This document shows positions 5,983 through 8,612 of a stretch of DNA of 8,612 nt, piece by piece. Numbering within the stretch: position 1 is the stretch's first letter; every line of letters begins with the position of its first letter. The DNA lies in assembly GCA_046302815.1 (NCBI GenBank), contig JBKCHO010000011.1, positions 1-8,612 on the forward strand, written 5' to 3'. The translations under genes and the position numbers were made by a program. Source of the DNA: JALRAP01 sp046302815. GTDB taxonomy: Bacteria; Bacteroidota; Bacteroidia; AKYH767-A; OLB10. Under the pieces are notes generated by a model that saw nothing but the letters and a program-made list of their open reading frames with translations, made no database searches and had not been told where the DNA came from.

Positions 5983-7176
5983 ATGGAAACCGCTACAAAA
6001 ACCCTTGATTTAGAAAACATTGAGGTTGCTTTCAAGGGCAAATCCAACCAGGAACTTAAAAAGGCTTATTGGCTGTTTAAGGCTATAGGCTACCCTAGTT
6101 TGGTTAAGTCGGCTCCCGGCTTGCTCCGATTGGCCCTCATGCTTCGCTTTCCGGTAGTGCCGATTGTGAGAGCTACCATATTCAAACATTTTTGCGGAGG
6201 AGAGCACATTGATGATTGCAACCAAACAGTGGTCAACCTTTGGAAAAATGGCATTGGAAGCATTCTCGACTATTCGGTAGAAGGTGAAGAGAATGAAGCG
6301 AATTTCGACCATACGGCTGCTGAGATATGTGCCACCATTGAAAGATCGAAGGGTGATCCTTCCATCCCCTTCTGTGTATTCAAGGTAACGGGCATATCAA
6401 GATTTGGATTGTTGGAAAAAGTTAGTAGCGAGCTTGCGCTAACAGAAAATGAAACGACTGAATTTGAAAAAACGAAAGTTCGATTCACTAAAATCTGTGA
6501 TTTGGCAGCTCAAAACCAAGTAAGGCTTTTTGTCGATGCAGAGGAATCTTGGATTCAACCCGCTATTGACGCATTGACCGACTCCATGATGGAAAAACAC
6601 AACAAGGAACGGGTTATCATTTACAACACCATTCAACTGTACAGAACTGATCGGTTGGAGTTCCTTAGGAAGTCACATCAGAAAGGAATGGAAAAAGGTT
6701 ATATGAATGGTTTCAAGTTGGTGCGTGGCGCCTACATGGAGAAGGAGCGCAAGAGAGCCAGCGAGTTGGGTTATACCTCACCAATACAACCAGATCACGC
6801 CAGCAGCAACCGCGATTATGACGCCGCGTTAAAATTTTGCGTGGAGCATATTGACCGCATCTCCATTTGTGCGGGCACCCACAACGAATCGAGCTCTTTG
6901 CTTCTGTGCCAACTGATGCGAGAAAAGCAAATACCCAACGACAGCACCTCAATATGGTTTTCGCAGCTGCTTGGCATGAGCGATCACCTCTCGGGCAACT
7001 TGGCAGCTGCCGGATACAATGTGGCTAAGTATGTGCCCTACGGACCTGTCAAATCGGTGCTACCCTATCTCATTCGAAGGGCTCAGGAAAACACTTCCAT
7101 TTCCGGACAAACCGGAAGGGAGTTATCGATGATCATTCGAGAACTGAATCGCCGAAAGAAATCGGCGAATGCCTGA
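5983..7176 (+). CDS. Proline dehydrogenase, monofunctional
   Basis: This FAD-dependent enzyme oxidises L-proline to 1-pyrroline-5-carboxylate and passes electrons to the quinone pool; family members are usually peripheral to the inner membrane. The 397 residues form a single PRODH (PutA-type TIM-barrel) domain with no fused P5C dehydrogenase or DNA-binding domain, as in mitochondrial-type and Bacteroidota enzymes. Conserved segments: FVDAEESWIQPAID (183-196), NTIQLYRTD (205-213), GFKLVRGAYMEKER (243-256), AGTHNESS (297-304), FSQLLGMSDHLS (326-337) and VLPYLIRRAQEN (359-370). The arginine pair in the last segment binds the proline carboxylate in characterised PRODH enzymes. No signal peptide or transmembrane helix is evident. 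The start is the first ATG after a consensus -7 box. Its stop codon directly abuts the stop codon of the convergent gene at 7177. A separate P5C dehydrogenase gene must lie elsewhere (inference). Confidence 0.94.
   Translation: METATKTLDLENIEVAFKGKSNQELKKAYWLFKAIGYPSLVKSAPGLLRLALMLRFPVVPIVRATIFKHFCGGEHIDDCNQTVVNLWKNGIGSILDYSVEGEENEANFDHTAAEICATIERSKGDPSIPFCVFKVTGISRFGLLEKVSSELALTENETTEFEKTKVRFTKICDLAAQNQVRLFVDAEESWIQPAIDALTDSMMEKHNKERVIIYNTIQLYRTDRLEFLRKSHQKGMEKGYMNGFKLVRGAYMEKERKRASELGYTSPIQPDHASSNRDYDAALKFCVEHIDRISICAGTHNESSSLLLCQLMREKQIPNDSTSIWFSQLLGMSDHLSGNLAAAGYNVAKYVPYGPVKSVLPYLIRRAQENTSISGQTGRELSMIIRELNRRKKSANA
7149..7168. terminator. Hairpin in the last codons of proline dehydrogenase; possible bidirectional terminator
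   Basis: TCGCCGA and TCGGCGA form a perfect 7-bp stem around AAGAAA. It lies inside the last codons of the plus-strand gene and 9 bases past the stop codon of the minus-strand gene. Because the two genes have no space between them, it is the only stable stem seen near the convergent junction. No strong T-run follows on either strand, so termination activity is uncertain. Confidence 0.35.
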
Positions 7177-8412
7177 TCAGAAAATTTTAGAGGCCATCAA
7201 CAAATTAAGGTCCCTGTAAGGGAGCTTGGCATAATCGCTGACAAATTTGTTGGTAACGGTTCCTTTGTAAAGATAGATTCCGCTACGAACGGTTTTGTTC
7301 GACCAAAGAAACTCATCCATACCACCCTCCTCGCCAATGTTCATCAATACGGGAGTAAAAATATTGCTCAGTGCGTAGGAAGCGGTACGAGCCACGCGAG
7401 AAGCAATATTGGGAACACAATAGTGTATGACACCGTGTTTGAGGAAAACCGGTTTGGTATGATTGGTTACATGTGAAGTTTCAAAGCATCCACCTTGGTC
7501 GATAGACACATCGATAATGACTGAACCGGAGCGCATCTCCTCCACCATCTCTTCAGAAACTATTACTGGAGTTCGACCCTCGCGCGCATGAATAGCTCCA
7601 ATAACCACATCAGCCGTACGCAGGGCTTCACCGAGAATAGATGGAACAATTGTGGATGTATATAACTTCTGTCCGAGGTTGCGTTGAATCTTGCGAAGCT
7701 TGGATAGGTTGTTGTCAAAAACCTTAACTTGAGCACCAAGCCCCATAGCTGTACGGGCAGCGTTTTCTCCAACAGAGCCAGCTCCGAGGATAACAACTTG
7801 GGTGGGTGGTATACCGGTTACGCCTCCTAATATTTCGCCCCTTCCGGACATGGTGTTGCTCAAATATTCGGCAGCAATAAGTATGGCGGTGCCACCCACA
7901 ATTTCACTCATGGCCTGAATAACAGGAAGTACGGCGGTTTCATCGCGCATATATTCATAAGCCAATGCCGTAATCTGCTTGGATTTCATCCTAGCGATAA
8001 AATCCTTGGGTTGCATGGCAACCTGAAGAATGCTGAATAGGGTTTGTTTGTCTTGCAATAGCTCCAACTCCATTTCGGAGGGTGGAGCCACCTTCATAAT
8101 GATGTTACTATTGCGGTAAACCTCTCCTGCGGATGAAGCTATTTGTGCCCCGGCCTCACTGAAATCGTTATCGCTGAAATTGGCGTTTTTACCAGCATCC
8201 ATCTCTATGGTAACCTCATGTCCGTTGTTTACCAACAGAGCAACTGACTCTGGCACCAAAGCAATCCTGTTTTCTTGAAAAGAAGTTTCTTTGGGTATGC
8301 CGATGGATAGTCGCTTGTTGCCGGTCTTCACAGGAACCATGCTTTCCTGAGGCTGCAAAAGTCCTTCGCGTGCGATACTGGATAATCCTGGGTCGTTTTT
8401 GGATCGGCTCAT
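7177..8412 (-). CDS. Alanine dehydrogenase / transhydrogenase-family NAD(H) dehydrogenase (Bacteroidota type)
   Basis: The 411-residue protein belongs to the AlaDh/PNT family. Alanine dehydrogenases interconvert L-alanine and pyruvate plus ammonia with NAD(H) in the cytoplasm. The N-terminal catalytic domain begins at IGIPKETSFQENRIALVPE (about 37-55, Arg49 equivalent to the substrate arginine), followed by Lys107 in IIMKVAPP. The Rossmann domain has VILGAGSVG (207-215) with Asp233 at the end of the next strand, favouring NAD over NADP. DVSIDQGGCFETS (301-313) contains the family Asp305, and GVIHYCVPN (327-335) follows. The roughly 35-residue N-terminal extension is usual in Bacteroidota members, as I recall the family. 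Where classical Ald has a substrate-binding His in a T-Y-L-H-L-A motif, this protein has SILQVA with Gln130, so the substrate is not certain. The ATG overlaps the tsaE stop (ATGA), implying coupled translation. Confidence 0.85.
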   Translation of the reverse strand: MSRSKNDPGLSSIAREGLLQPQESMVPVKTGNKRLSIGIPKETSFQENRIALVPESVALLVNNGHEVTIEMDAGKNANFSDNDFSEAGAQIASSAGEVYRNSNIIMKVAPPSEMELELLQDKQTLFSILQVAMQPKDFIARMKSKQITALAYEYMRDETAVLPVIQAMSEIVGGTAILIAAEYLSNTMSGRGEILGGVTGIPPTQVVILGAGSVGENAARTAMGLGAQVKVFDNNLSKLRKIQRNLGQKLYTSTIVPSILGEALRTADVVIGAIHAREGRTPVIVSEEMVEEMRSGSVIIDVSIDQGGCFETSHVTNHTKPVFLKHGVIHYCVPNIASRVARTASYALSNIFTPVLMNIGEEGGMDEFLWSNKTVRSGIYLYKGTVTNKFVSDYAKLPYRDLNLLMASKIF

Positions 8413-8612
8413 ACCGTCAATATGAATGTTCGTTGATGGTTATGGACATCTATATTGATCTTAACCGCGTCGTCAGGCATGAGTCCGGGGGCCCGGTCAG
8501 GCCATTCAATGAAACAATAGTGTCCACTACAAAGATAATCTTCCATGCCGAAATCCAAAGCCTCTGACTCCTTTTCCAACCTATACAAGTCGAAATGGTA
8601 TATGGTATCACC
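8409..8612 (-). CDS. tsaE: tRNA threonylcarbamoyladenosine biosynthesis protein TsaE, C-terminal part
   Basis: The frame is open from the right edge to a TGA at 8409-8411 and gives 67 residues, roughly the second half of a protein usually about 140-150 long; the N-terminus and Walker A motif are outside the window. Recognised from YHFDLYRL, EALDFGMEDYL and YCFIEWPDR, the conserved C-terminal motifs of the YjeE/TsaE P-loop ATPase. TsaE acts with TsaB and TsaD to place threonylcarbamoyl on A37 of ANN-decoding tRNAs in the cytoplasm. Its stop overlaps the start codon of the alanine dehydrogenase-like gene by ATGA, so the two are very probably in one operon, although their functions are not obviously linked. 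Confidence 0.92.
   Translation of the reverse strand, partial: GDTIYHFDLYRLEKESEALDFGMEDYLCSGHYCFIEWPDRAPGLMPDDAVKINIDVHNHQRTFILTV

Noticed and set aside
8370..8567. Plus-strand open frame at the right edge
   Set aside because: It is antisense to the tsaE end and to the start of the dehydrogenase gene. The minus-strand reading gives the recognisable TsaE motifs.
1..8612. CRISPR array, tRNA, rRNA or phage signals
   Set aside because: No regularly spaced short repeats, cloverleaf-like sequences or phage-type genes were found on either strand.

Overview
The window looks like chromosomal DNA from a member of the Bacteroidota, probably a Flavobacteriales-like or related uncultured lineage. The evidence is: FISUMP-type surface lipoproteins carrying the acidic post-cysteine signature of Bacteroidota lipoprotein export signals; TAnnTTTG-type -7 promoter boxes; no clear Shine-Dalgarno sequences; a monofunctional proline dehydrogenase; and the Bacteroidota-type 'alanine dehydrogenase' with its typical N-terminal extension, encoded directly after tsaE. 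No tRNA, rRNA, insertion sequence, CRISPR array or phage gene was seen.

Left part (1-3569): two tandem paralogous genes on the minus strand for large modular lipoproteins. The downstream copy (1-1267) is intact as far as it can be read but runs off the left edge. The upstream copy (1421-3421) is complete and ends in a FISUMP domain. Both share the signal peptide, lipobox, carboxypeptidase-regulatory-like beta domains and a conserved middle domain. Their promoter regions are also homologous, so the promoter was duplicated with the gene. The two copies differ strongly in base composition over part of their length while keeping short near-identical DNA islands, so the pair looks mosaic.

Middle part (3570-5897): aroA and aroB on the minus strand. 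The aroB stop codon directly abuts the aroA start codon, forming a tight two-gene shikimate operon. AroB makes 3-dehydroquinate from DAHP and AroA makes EPSP from shikimate-3-phosphate. Divergent from aroB, across a short region with a consensus-like -7 box on each strand, lies a plus-strand proline dehydrogenase gene (5983-7176).

Right part (7177-8612): the proline dehydrogenase stop codon directly abuts the stop codon of a convergent alanine dehydrogenase-family gene, so there is no intergenic DNA between them. That gene overlaps by 4 bases (ATGA) the end of tsaE, which runs off the right edge. Proline dehydrogenase and the alanine dehydrogenase-like protein both belong to amino-acid oxidation, aroBA to aromatic amino-acid synthesis, and tsaE to tRNA t6A modification.

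No clearly new biological system is visible. The points most worth following up are the mosaic tandem lipoprotein pair with its duplicated promoter, and the glutamine at the usual substrate-histidine position of the alanine dehydrogenase homologue.
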